DNA of 42,703 nucleotides, taken from the NCBI RefSeq assembly GCF_007992495.1, contig NZ_BKAJ01000040.1:1-42703 (forward strand). Reading direction: 5' to 3'. Positions 26,223 to 35,649 of this stretch are shown here, piece by piece. The notes under the pieces are model-generated. The model was given only the letters and a program-made list of their open reading frames with translations, searched no databases and was not told the DNA's origin. The translations under genes and the position numbers were made by a program. How positions within the stretch are numbered: position 1 is the first letter of the stretch; each line of letters begins with the position of its first letter. This DNA comes from Reyranella soli. Its GTDB lineage: Bacteria; Pseudomonadota; Alphaproteobacteria; Reyranellales; Reyranellaceae.

Positions 26223-26654
26223 ATGGCGATCTGGGAGGACCATCCGCTAGGGATGATCCGGGAAACCGCCAACGCGGCTCTCGGCGACCTGACGGGAGAA
26301 TTTGCCAAGCTCGAAGGGCCGAGACGGCTGTCGATCCCGCCGGAACGACTGCTGCGTGCGATGCTGTTGCAAAGCTTCTACGGCATACGCTCCGAGCGCC
26401 AGCTGATGGATCGGATGGAGATCGACCTCCTGTTCCGATGGTTCGTCGGGTTGGGAACCGGTGATGCCACGTGGGACCATTCAACCTTCGCGACCAACCG
26501 CAACCGGCTGCTGACGGAAGCGATTGTGCGGAAGTTCCTGGTGGCGGTGATCGCCGATCCGCACGTGAAGCGTCTTCTGGCGACCGACCACTTCGCCGTT
26601 GATGGCACGCTGCTGATGGCTTGGGTATCGGGCAAGAACGTTCGGCACGCGTGA
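26223..26654 (+). pseudogene. IS5-family transposase remnant (N-terminal part only)
   Basis: The 143-residue frame matches the start of IS5-type transposases: DHPLGMIRETANAALGDL, the RLSIPPERLLRAMLLQ and YGIRSERQLMDRM blocks, FRWFVGLG, and FAVDGTLL, which carries the first catalytic Asp region. It then ends abruptly (VSGKNVRHA), so the rest of the DDE domain, normally 200 or more residues, is missing. No terminal inverted repeats or target duplication were recognised. The enoyl-CoA hydratase stop lies 10 bases beyond. It is a decayed insertion, not an active element. Confidence 0.85.
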
Positions 26655-26664
26655 GCGTCGTGCT

Positions 26665-27444
26665 TCAGTATCGCCAGGTCGGTGGCCGCTTGGCGAGAAA
26701 GGCGTCGACGCCCTCGGCGAAGTCGGGCGTGACGGCGAGCTGCACGACGGTGTCGAGCTCCAGCGCCATGCCGTCCTCGAAGGTCATGCCGCCGCCCAGG
26801 GTCACGGTGCGGCGGATGGCGGCCAGCGCCGCCGGCGACTTCGCGGCAAGCGTCTCGGCATAGGCCTGCACATGCGCCTGCAGCCCGGCAGGCTCGACCA
26901 GCTCGTCCAAAAGGCCCCAATCCAGCGCCTCGGCCGCCGGCACGAGCCTGCCCTCATAGAGATAGCGGATGGCGCGCGGCCGGCCGATCAGGCGGGCGAG
27001 CGCCTGCGTCGTGGCGATCGGCGGGATGAAGCCGATGTTGATCTCGGGCTGCCCCAGCCTTGCGTCGGTCGCGGCGAAGCGCAGGTCGCAATGCAGCGTC
27101 ATCTCCAGCCCGCCGCCCACCGCGGTGCCGTTGATGGCGGCGAGCAGCGGCTTGGGTGAGTTGCGTAGCAGGCGCACGATGTCGTGGCAGCGTTCGGCCC
27201 AGCGCCGCATGCCGTCCTGGCCGATGCCCTTGAAGACGTGCAGGTCGGCGCCGGCGCTGAAATAGCGCGGGAGCGCGCTCGCCAGCACCAGCACGCGCAC
27301 TTCGGGATCGCCGAGCGCGGCGACGATGGCATCATGCGTCTCGTCGACCATCTCGCGCGTGAAGGCGTTGACGGGCGGCCGGTTGAATTCCAGCCAGCCG
27401 ACGTGGCGGTCGACGCTGGAGCGAATGAGGATGGGCTGGCTCAT
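26665..27444 (-). CDS. Enoyl-CoA hydratase/isomerase family protein
   Basis: This is a 259-residue crotonase-fold protein from ATG 27444. The oxyanion-hole blocks are YFSAGADLHVF (near 62-72) and INGTAVGGGLEMT (near 105-117). Both catalytic-type glutamates are present, one in GGGLEM and one in QPEINIGFIPP, so hydratase activity is plausible. The acyl-CoA substrate is not determinable. The neighbours are unrelated to fatty-acid oxidation, and the gene probably stands alone. The frame upstream of 27444 has no support. Confidence 0.9.
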   Translation of the reverse strand: MSQPILIRSSVDRHVGWLEFNRPPVNAFTREMVDETHDAIVAALGDPEVRVLVLASALPRYFSAGADLHVFKGIGQDGMRRWAERCHDIVRLLRNSPKPLLAAINGTAVGGGLEMTLHCDLRFAATDARLGQPEINIGFIPPIATTQALARLIGRPRAIRYLYEGRLVPAAEALDWGLLDELVEPAGLQAHVQAYAETLAAKSPAALAAIRRTVTLGGGMTFEDGMALELDTVVQLAVTPDFAEGVDAFLAKRPPTWRY

Positions 27445-27529
27445 GACCCCAGCGTATCGTGCACTGTGCGAATTGCCACCGACCCTGGCAATGGATTGTG
27501 AGACCGTGGTCCGGCTCGGAGAAGGTCTC

Positions 27530-27973
27530 ATGAAGGCGATCCTCGCGTTTCTGGCGGCGGTCTTGCTGCTGCCTGCTCCGCTGGCCGCTCAGCCCGTGTC
27601 GGAATGGACCGTGGTGACGCTGGCGCTGGACGGCTCGTGGGGCGTCGGAACGTCCGAGTACTACGGCCCAGCCCTGGCCTCGGCCCTGCGCAAATGCGAG
27701 GCCATGTCGGGTGGCCAAAGCGACTGCGGCGCCGAGGTCACGGCCGTCAGGCAGGGCTGGACGCTCGCCAGCCTGTGCGGCGACCATCGCGTGCTCGTCG
27801 CTGCGGCAAACTTGACGACGGCCATCATGGAGGCCCAGGCGCGGCAGATGTACCTAAGAGACCTCTACGGCGACGGATTGCCGAGCTGCTCGTGCGTCAT
27901 GTGGGTCGATCCGCAGGGCTTTGCCACGGCCTCCAGGAAACCCTCGGGCACCCGGACCAGCCTCGACAAGTGA
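27530..27973 (+). CDS. Small secreted protein, DUF4189-like
   Basis: This 147-residue protein has a clear Sec signal (MKAILAFLAAVLLLPAPLAA) and a GGAGAAGG ribosome site before ATG 27530. The mature part has the WxxxxLALDGSWG start, then an A--AL-KCE...SDCGAE pattern and a later SLCGDH. These spaced Trp, Cys and Ala residues resemble the DUF4189 family of small periplasmic proteins. It has six cysteines and may be disulphide-bonded. The function is unknown. It ends 13 bases from the convergent MFS gene. Confidence 0.72.
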   Translation: MKAILAFLAAVLLLPAPLAAQPVSEWTVVTLALDGSWGVGTSEYYGPALASALRKCEAMSGGQSDCGAEVTAVRQGWTLASLCGDHRVLVAAANLTTAIMEAQARQMYLRDLYGDGLPSCSCVMWVDPQGFATASRKPSGTRTSLDK

Positions 27974-27985
27974 GCGTCGCTGCGC

Positions 27986-29182
27986 TCAACGAACGTTTTT
28001 CGCCAACCGGGCCAGCATGATCATGGTGACCAGCGACAGCATGGCGGCTGCGAAGATCAGCCATAGGGCGGCAGCTGTGCCGCCGTTGCTGAGGACGGCG
28101 GCGATGACCGGCGGCGCCGACGCCGAGACGATGCCCTGCGGCAGGGCAAGCCTTCCCATGTAGGCGCCGAACTGGCCGCGGCCGAACAGGGCGAGCGGCA
28201 GGGTGGCACGCTGCACGGCCTTGAGTCCGTTGGCGATGCCGTAGGAGACGATGCAGACCAGTGCCAAGACGAAGTTGCCGCCGTCGATCATCGCCACGGC
28301 CAGTCCCAGCACCAGGGCCGCCGAGCCGAATACGGCGGAGTTCATGATCGAGTAGCGATGGCCGAACAGCAGCTCGAAGATGCGCACCGTGACCTGCGAC
28401 GGCCCGATCAGCGAGGCCAGGAACACCGCGACGGCGGCAGGATGGCCGAGCCCGCGCATCAGCTCGATCATGTGCACCATGGCGCCGGTGAATACGAAGG
28501 CGCCGCTGGAGAGCGTTATGGACAACAGCAGGAACGCACGAGACCGGACCTCCGACGGCACGCCGCTCGCCGCCGCACTGCCTGCTGCGGCGAGATGATG
28601 CGCCGGCGGCCGCCGAGGCAGCACCAGCAGATGGACCGGCAGGCAGGCGAAGAGATGGATCGCGGCATAGACCAGGAGCGTGCCGCGCCAGCCCAGCGCT
28701 ACGTCGAGTGCGCCCGAGAGCGGCCAGAACACCGTCGAGGCGAAGCCGCCGATGATGGCCAGCATGCCGATGGCGCGCCGCGCGCCCGGACCCGCGACCT
28801 GGGCCAATGCGATGCTGGACGGCGTGCTGAGCGCCAAGGTCGACGCGATGCCCATCGCCGCCCAGCACAGCAGGTAGCTCACCATGCCCTGGCTGAAGGC
28901 CAGCGCCGCGATGGAGACGGCGTAGAGCGCCGAACCGGAGGCCATGATGGTGCGGGCACCGATGCGGTCGACCAGCCGGCCGACCTGCGGTGCGAGCAGC
29001 GAGCCCACGCCGAACATCACGGTGATGCCGGCGAACACGACCTCGCTCGCCAGGCCGAGCGAATCGCCGATGTGGCGGCCCAGCACCGCGGGCATCAGGA
29101 AGGTCGTGCCCCAGCCCACGATCTGCGTGAAGCCGAGGCCGATGGTCGCGAGATGGGCGGATCGCTGGGCGGGCGTGATCAC
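27986..29182 (-). CDS. MFS transporter
   Basis: This 398-residue major facilitator protein has about twelve hydrophobic segments in two halves. The loop after segment 2 carries the GRLVDRIGARTIM motif (near 66-78), a motif A variant. The start is GTG 29182, overlapping the mtnA stop as GTGA. The open frame beyond it lies in mtnA. The N-terminal sequence (ITPAQRSAHLATIGLGFTQIVGWG) resembles exporters and organic-acid transporters of alphaproteobacteria, without a sure substrate. Tight coupling to mtnA hints at a methylthio-compound or nucleoside-derived substrate, but this is only contextual. Confidence 0.88.
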   Translation of the reverse strand: MITPAQRSAHLATIGLGFTQIVGWGTTFLMPAVLGRHIGDSLGLASEVVFAGITVMFGVGSLLAPQVGRLVDRIGARTIMASGSALYAVSIAALAFSQGMVSYLLCWAAMGIASTLALSTPSSIALAQVAGPGARRAIGMLAIIGGFASTVFWPLSGALDVALGWRGTLLVYAAIHLFACLPVHLLVLPRRPPAHHLAAAGSAAASGVPSEVRSRAFLLLSITLSSGAFVFTGAMVHMIELMRGLGHPAAVAVFLASLIGPSQVTVRIFELLFGHRYSIMNSAVFGSAALVLGLAVAMIDGGNFVLALVCIVSYGIANGLKAVQRATLPLALFGRGQFGAYMGRLALPQGIVSASAPPVIAAVLSNGGTAAALWLIFAAAMLSLVTMIMLARLAKNVR

Positions 29183-30270
29183 GCCGCCTGGGACTGTTCG
29201 GGATAGAGCGACAGGAGGCCCGCTTCGCTCGCGGGGCAGACGCCGCGTTCGGTGATCAGCGCGGTCACCAGCCGCGCCGGCGTGACATCGAAGGCGGGAT
29301 TGGCGGCGGGGCTGCCCTCGGGCAGCACGTCGACCGTGACGACCTCGCCCGAGGCCGTGCGGCCGGCGATGCGCGAGACCTCGCTGGCGTGACGCTCCTC
29401 GATCGGGATGGCGGCGCCGTCCTCGATCGTCCAGTCGATGCTTGGATAGGGCAGGCCGACATAGAACGGGATGCCGTTGTCGTGCGCGGCCAACGCCTTC
29501 AGGTAGGTGCCGATCTTGTTGCAGACGTCGCCGCGCCGCGTCGTGCGGTCGGTGCCGGTGATGCAGAAATCGACCTGGCCGCGCTGCATGAGATGGCCGC
29601 CGGCATTGTCGGCGATCACGGTGTGCGGCACGCCGTGCTTGGCGAGCTCCCACGCCGTCAGGCTGGCACCTTGATTACGGGGCCGGGTTTCGTCGACCCA
29701 GACATGGATCGGGATGCCGGCATTGTGCGCCTGGTAGATCGGCGCCAGCGCCGTGCCCCAGTCGACCGTGGCGAGCCAGCCGGCGTTGCAGTGGGTCAGC
29801 GCATTGATGCGATCGCCCTTGGGCTTGAGCTTGCGGATGAGACCGAGACCGTTCTCGCCGATGCGCCGGCAGATCTCGGCGTCCTCGTCGCAGATCTCGG
29901 CCGCACGGCGATAGGCGGCATCGGCGCGCTTGGCGTGCGGCAGGGGTGCCAGAAGATTACGCAGATCGTCGAGCGCCCAGCGCAGGTTCACTGCGGTCGG
30001 GCGCGACGCCATCAGGGTGGTGTAGGCCTGGGTCAGCATGGCATCGGAGTCATCCCTGGCCATCGCAAGGGCCATGCCATAAGCAGCCGCCGCGCCGATC
30101 AGCGGCGCCCCGCGCACGATCATGGTGCGGATGCCGCGTTCGGCATCCTCCATGGTCCGCCAGTCGCGCACGACGAACTGATGCGGCAGCAGGGTCTGGT
30201 CGATCACCTGAACGGTCGTGCCGTCGGCGCCGAGCCAGATGGTGCGGTAGGGGGTGCCGTCGACCTTCAT
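29179..30270 (-). CDS. mtnA: S-methyl-5-thioribose-1-phosphate isomerase
   Basis: This 363-residue enzyme converts methylthioribose-1-phosphate to methylthioribulose-1-phosphate in methionine salvage. The catalytic Cys161 (LTHCNAGWLAT) and Asp241 (ITGTDRTTRRGDVCNKIGT) are both present and match the known pair. The start at ATG 30270 gives the usual MKVDGTPYRTIWL N-terminus; a further in-frame ATG at 30306 adds 12 untypical residues. Its stop overlaps the MFS start. No other methionine-salvage gene (mtnK, mtnB, mtnC, mtnD) is in the window. It is 46 bases downstream of the MBL gene of the CHAT/MoxR operon, so read-through is possible. Confidence 0.95.
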   Translation of the reverse strand: MKVDGTPYRTIWLGADGTTVQVIDQTLLPHQFVVRDWRTMEDAERGIRTMIVRGAPLIGAAAAYGMALAMARDDSDAMLTQAYTTLMASRPTAVNLRWALDDLRNLLAPLPHAKRADAAYRRAAEICDEDAEICRRIGENGLGLIRKLKPKGDRINALTHCNAGWLATVDWGTALAPIYQAHNAGIPIHVWVDETRPRNQGASLTAWELAKHGVPHTVIADNAGGHLMQRGQVDFCITGTDRTTRRGDVCNKIGTYLKALAAHDNGIPFYVGLPYPSIDWTIEDGAAIPIEERHASEVSRIAGRTASGEVVTVDVLPEGSPAANPAFDVTPARLVTALITERGVCPASEAGLLSLYPEQSQAA

Positions 30271-30316
30271 GCGCCGGAGATAGAGGCCCCGGCCGGCGGA
30301 GGTCAAGCGATCCGCG

Positions 30317-31450
30317 TCATTTCAGGCGCTGCAGGCCGTCCTTGGTGAATTCGGCGCTGAAATAGCCGTTGGCGGCCATGGGATAGGTCGCGAGATAGCC
30401 ATACTTCTTCATCAGGGGATCGTTGTCCCACGAGCCCGTGATGTCGTTGCGATAGTTGAAATGCACGTTCTTGGCATCGCCAGCCAGGATGACTCGGGCC
30501 AATGCTTCCTGGTCGGGATGACTGAACTGGGAGCCGCTGGTCGAGACCAGCGCATGCTCGAAGGCGACGGCCGCGCCGAGGTCGCGGGTCATGTTCGATT
30601 TGCTGCCGTGATGCGAGAGCTTGAACAGGGCGACGCTCACCGCCTTGCCGCCATCATAGGCGCGCAGCCCGTCGAGCAGTAGCCCCGGATGGGCATCGGC
30701 CGCCAGCAGCAGGCGCCAGCCGCCATATTCAAACAGGAAGGCAATGCTCGAGCCGTTGGCGGGCGCGGTGTCATCGGGCGTCTTGCGATTGGCGAGGGCT
30801 TCCAGGTCGGCCGAGTCCCGCGCCGCCAGCACGGCAACCTGGCCAGCCGCACCGGCGCCGGCCACGGCCAGCAGACCCGGGACGATTTCCGCGCGCGCGC
30901 ACTCCTTCCGCCAAGGCTTTATCAGGGCTGTGAGTTTCTCACGACTGGGTGACAGCAGGTGGATGACCGCGCCGCCCGCGAGTTTGCGGCGCACCGGCTT
31001 GCCGTCGTCGCCCAGGGCGACGGCCGCACCGTCGAACGCCTTGTTCCAGGGCCACTTGCGCTGGCGGATTGCTGCCGTGAGCAGTTCGCCGTGCTTGGCG
31101 CTCAGGACGGGGATCTGGTTGTCCGGGAGGACAACGGGGACCGATTTGCCCTCCAGATGAGGAAAGGCATTGAACCAGATGTCGTCGGCGGCGAGGGTGA
31201 GTTCGGCGTCCTGCAGCAGGGCCAGCGCGCCTTCGATGTGGTCGCGGTCGATATGGCTCACGACCATGAGCTCGAGCTTGCGCTCGCCGTCCTTGAGGTC
31301 GGCGAGGAATGGGCCGAGATGGTCGTGGTAAGTGGCGAGGCGTCCGCCATCGATCAGCACGCGATGCGGCTTGTCGCTGTCGCCGTACTCGATCAGCAGG
31401 CAGTCGCCCTCGTTGGCGGGAAAGGCGTGGAGCCGCAGGCAGTCGCTCAT
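30317..31450 (-). CDS. ComEC/Rec2-like metallo-beta-lactamase-fold hydrolase, last gene of the CHAT/MoxR operon
   Basis: This 377-residue soluble MBL-fold protein carries the metal motif SHIDRDHIEG (His66, Asp68, Asp70, His71), the HxDxDH form seen in ComEC-like hydrolases. The later KLSHHGSKSN block near residue 275 is the second hallmark. There is no membrane domain, so this is a stand-alone effector-type hydrolase rather than a DNA uptake channel. ATG 31450 has an AAAGGG site; GTG 31456, which overlaps the upstream stop as GTGA, is the alternative. Either way it is translationally coupled to the polyglutamine membrane protein. A nuclease or phosphodiesterase role is inferred only from the fold. 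Confidence 0.85.
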   Translation of the reverse strand: MSDCLRLHAFPANEGDCLLIEYGDSDKPHRVLIDGGRLATYHDHLGPFLADLKDGERKLELMVVSHIDRDHIEGALALLQDAELTLAADDIWFNAFPHLEGKSVPVVLPDNQIPVLSAKHGELLTAAIRQRKWPWNKAFDGAAVALGDDGKPVRRKLAGGAVIHLLSPSREKLTALIKPWRKECARAEIVPGLLAVAGAGAAGQVAVLAARDSADLEALANRKTPDDTAPANGSSIAFLFEYGGWRLLLAADAHPGLLLDGLRAYDGGKAVSVALFKLSHHGSKSNMTRDLGAAVAFEHALVSTSGSQFSHPDQEALARVILAGDAKNVHFNYRNDITGSWDNDPLMKKYGYLATYPMAANGYFSAEFTKDGLQRLK

Positions 31451-31452
31451 GG

Positions 31453-32694
<1,242 letters not shown>

Positions 32695-32710
32695 GGCGCG
32701 ATCCTCGCCG

Positions 32711-33676
32711 TCAGGGCAGCTGGGCACGGTCCTCGGACAGCTTCACGAGCGCCGACAGCGAGGGCAGCTCGGAGAAGCGTCCGCCGCCCGCGATCTCGAT
32801 GACCTTGGCGCGCGCGGCGGCGTTCGACGATCCGACGAATGCCAGCCACTGCCAGAATTCGTCGACCGACGGCTTCTTCTGGAGGTTGTCGTTGTCGCGC
32901 AGGGCAAAGAAGCACTTGGTGGCGGCCGTGCGGAACGTCGCCTCGGCCTCGAAGTAGGCCTTGGTCTGCTTCAGACGACCATCGACGATGCGCTCCAGCA
33001 TCTTCTGGTCGAGGACGATGTTGTGATAGATGCAGCGGCGCAGGAAGGGCTCGGGCAGGCGGCGCTCGGAGTTGGACGTGATGACGATGACCGGCCGGAG
33101 CGCCCTGTCCTTCAGCGTCACCGTCTTGCCTTGTTCGGCGCAGAAGATCTCCATGCGGTCGAGTTCGTGCAGAAGATCATTGGGGAAGTCGCGCGGCGCC
33201 TTGTCGATCTCGTCGATCAGCAGCAGCTGCGGCTTGTCGGCGGCGTCTTCGATCGCCTGCCACAGCGGTCCTTTCTGGACGAACTCGCCCTTGGACGGCG
33301 CGGGCGTGCGGTTGGCGGCGGCCATCTGCGATTCGCGGAAATAGGCGACGGCATCGAAGGTGTAGAGCAGATCCTGCGCCCGGCTGTTGGATTTGACCTG
33401 GAAGCGGGCGGCGTTGAGGCCGAAGATGCCGGACATCCAGGTCGCCGCGGTCGTCTTGCCGGTGCCCGGCTCGCCGGTGAGCAGCAGCGGGCGTCCCGTC
33501 GCCATGCTGACGTTGACGGCGTCGCGCAGCCCTTCGCTGGCAATATAGTTGGCGACCTCTTCCTTGACGTCGGCGTAGAAGAGCTGGAAGGGCCGCGCCT
33601 TCAGGATGCCGCCGAGATCGTTGTTGCCGCCGTTCTGCTCGGCGTGCTGCACCAGATCGAACACGTAGTTCACCAT
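32711..33676 (-). CDS. MoxR-type AAA+ ATPase
   Basis: This 321-residue AAA+ ATPase has Walker A GEPGTGKTT (68-76), Walker B LLLIDEIDKAP (151-161), sensor 1 VIVITSNSE (near 196-204) and the arginine-finger region PEPFLRRC. A helical lid domain makes up the last ~90 residues. MoxR ATPases usually remodel or load a vWA-domain partner. Here the vWA-like protein is encoded two genes upstream and a CHAT protease lies between, with gaps of 17 and 16 bases. The likely job is ATP-dependent assembly or activation of that complex. Confidence 0.92.
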   Translation of the reverse strand: MVNYVFDLVQHAEQNGGNNDLGGILKARPFQLFYADVKEEVANYIASEGLRDAVNVSMATGRPLLLTGEPGTGKTTAATWMSGIFGLNAARFQVKSNSRAQDLLYTFDAVAYFRESQMAAANRTPAPSKGEFVQKGPLWQAIEDAADKPQLLLIDEIDKAPRDFPNDLLHELDRMEIFCAEQGKTVTLKDRALRPVIVITSNSERRLPEPFLRRCIYHNIVLDQKMLERIVDGRLKQTKAYFEAEATFRTAATKCFFALRDNDNLQKKPSVDEFWQWLAFVGSSNAAARAKVIEIAGGGRFSELPSLSALVKLSEDRAQLP

Positions 33677-33693
33677 GACACCCTCCGGAAACG

Positions 33694-35649
33694 TCAGGCG
33701 ATGCCTGCCTTGGTTTTCAATGCAATGTGGGTTTGATCGAAGACGCCGTTCGTGCGCGTATGGATGTCGGCGGCAACGCGGTCGACCTGATGGTCGAGCA
33801 CGTTGTAGAAGGCGGTGAAATCCCGCAGATGCCCGGCCAGTTCGTCCCGCGATACCGATTCGAAGACACCGAGCGGCGTCAGCGACAGGAAGTCCGAAAC
33901 CGCCATGACCTTGGCGATGTCGATCGAATCGGTCGGCCCGACGCGCAGCGGGAAGGCGAGCAGGATGCGCAGCGCCTGCGCCTTGGCGTTCTTTTCGATG
34001 CGCTTGCGGATTTCTGCCCAGGTGAGCCAGTAATCGCGCAGGAAGACCTGGCGCTTGGCGTCGATCGGCTCGTGGCTGAACAGCACGGTCGAGCCCGCCG
34101 TGGCGACGGACTGGGTGAGCTTTCTGACGACGTCGTTCAGCTGCACCGCCTTGTCGGGCGCCCGCAACGGATCGCCCGGTCCGGCGAGTGCAGCGTAGAT
34201 CGATTTGGCGAAGTGCGGCACCAGCTCATCTGAATCGTCACCGGCGGCCGGGTAGGACTCGGCCTGGAAGCGGACCATCCATTCGCGGATTGGCGTCGTC
34301 GTGAACTGCTCGTTGAACACGTCACGCAGGCGCCGGCTGAAATTGGTCAGGCCCTGGCGCTCCTCGGCCTGCCAGGCGATGCCATCGATCGTGATGCCCT
34401 TGCCGCCCAGCCGGCTGGCGAAGGCCGCCGTGGCATGCTTGACCGGCTCGTGGCGATCGACCCGCGCCGGGAAATCGCCGGCGGTGACCGGGCGGATATC
34501 GCTGCGCTTCTCGGGAGCAAGCGCGATCCAGCTCGCGTAGCGCGTATAGACCACGGGGCAGCCCCACCGGCCGCCGACGGTGCTGCCGGACACGTTCGTC
34601 AGCACCTTGCGAACGGCGTCGGCCAGGAGGGCATCCGGCGCGGTGCCGTCGCGCGCCAGGGATTCCAGGACGTGCAGGCCGATCAGGCGTGATTCCTCGA
34701 CGCCGGCCACCGTGCGGTTGGCGATCAGGCAGGGAACCAGCGCCGAGAGCTCCTCGCCCAGCCCGAAGCGCGGCGCGCTGTTGCCGTGGCAGCAGTTGGC
34801 GAAGAAGATTTTGGGTCGCAAGCCCCTGGCGGCCTGGTCCTCGAGCACGCGACGGATCTGGGTCGGGCTCACCCGCGGCAGCTCGCCGGGATTGGCCCGG
34901 AACAGGAGCTGGCTGCTTTTGCCGTCGGACTCGCCGTGGCCGTAGAAATAAAGCACATGCGGCGCGAACCCGGCATCGAGCAGGGCGATCACATCCTTCC
35001 ATCGACGCGCCACCTTGACGTTCTCGACGAAGGCGGCGGCGGAATAGCAGCTCTTCAGGGCGGCCAGAATCTCTTCCTCGTGCGCCGGCGCCTGATCCTT
35101 GTTCGGGTCGTAGCCGGGCGTTGCCGGATCGTCGCCGGCGATCATCAGCAGGATGCGCGGCTCGGGCGGGAACAGCACTTCCTCGCGCGCGAGTTCGGGC
35201 GCCCCGTCGAGCGTGACCACCCAGGGATTCTCCTCGTCGTTGATCAGGAACGACGAACCGCGAGCATCGGGCCGCGCCAGGAACGACCACGGCAGCCGCT
35301 CGAGCTCGCGCCTGACGTCGGCGCCACCGGGGCCGGGCCTGCAGCAGACGGCGATCTCCAGCCAGCCGCCTTCCTCGTTCAGGACCTTGGCGCCGCCCAG
35401 CGCCTCGAACAGGATCTCGCCGATCGCTTGCTGGGCGTAGACGGTGAAGAACTCCTGGACGTCGAAGAACTGGGTGGCCTCGGCATAGGTGTCGATGACC
35501 TCTCCCAAAGTGGAGGTGCGGCCCTCGCCGAGATCGATGGCGCGGCTGCGCGACAGGTCGATCGGGTGCGAACCAGCGCCGTCGATCCGGCTGACCAGGC
35601 GGGTCAGCGGGTCGATCGCGAGCTCGATGCGCACCTTGCGGTCGTTCAT
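33694..35649 (-). CDS. CHAT-domain (caspase-like) protease
   Basis: This 651-residue protein has a peptidase C14/CHAT-like core at about residues 155-375. The catalytic His238 lies in LYFYGHGE and the Cys in FFANCCHGN (Cys286, or Cys287). An N-terminal ~150-residue region reads like the beta-rich N-domain that precedes CHAT in conflict proteins (LERLPWSFLARP). The C-terminal ~270 residues, with NFSRRLRDVFNEQF and WLTWAEIRKRIE, are helical and may be a trimerising or effector-associated domain. Its ATG overlaps the upstream stop (ATGA). CHAT proteases act in bacterial cell-death or defence circuits; that function here is inferred from neighbours. Confidence 0.88.
   Translation of the reverse strand: MNDRKVRIELAIDPLTRLVSRIDGAGSHPIDLSRSRAIDLGEGRTSTLGEVIDTYAEATQFFDVQEFFTVYAQQAIGEILFEALGGAKVLNEEGGWLEIAVCCRPGPGGADVRRELERLPWSFLARPDARGSSFLINDEENPWVVTLDGAPELAREEVLFPPEPRILLMIAGDDPATPGYDPNKDQAPAHEEEILAALKSCYSAAAFVENVKVARRWKDVIALLDAGFAPHVLYFYGHGESDGKSSQLLFRANPGELPRVSPTQIRRVLEDQAARGLRPKIFFANCCHGNSAPRFGLGEELSALVPCLIANRTVAGVEESRLIGLHVLESLARDGTAPDALLADAVRKVLTNVSGSTVGGRWGCPVVYTRYASWIALAPEKRSDIRPVTAGDFPARVDRHEPVKHATAAFASRLGGKGITIDGIAWQAEERQGLTNFSRRLRDVFNEQFTTTPIREWMVRFQAESYPAAGDDSDELVPHFAKSIYAALAGPGDPLRAPDKAVQLNDVVRKLTQSVATAGSTVLFSHEPIDAKRQVFLRDYWLTWAEIRKRIEKNAKAQALRILLAFPLRVGPTDSIDIAKVMAVSDFLSLTPLGVFESVSRDELAGHLRDFTAFYNVLDHQVDRVAADIHTRTNGVFDQTHIALKTKAGIA

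Noticed and set aside
29660..29680. TGGCACC followed by TTGATTAC considered as a second sigma-54 promoter
   Set aside because: The required GC at the -12 position is absent, and the site is inside mtnA.
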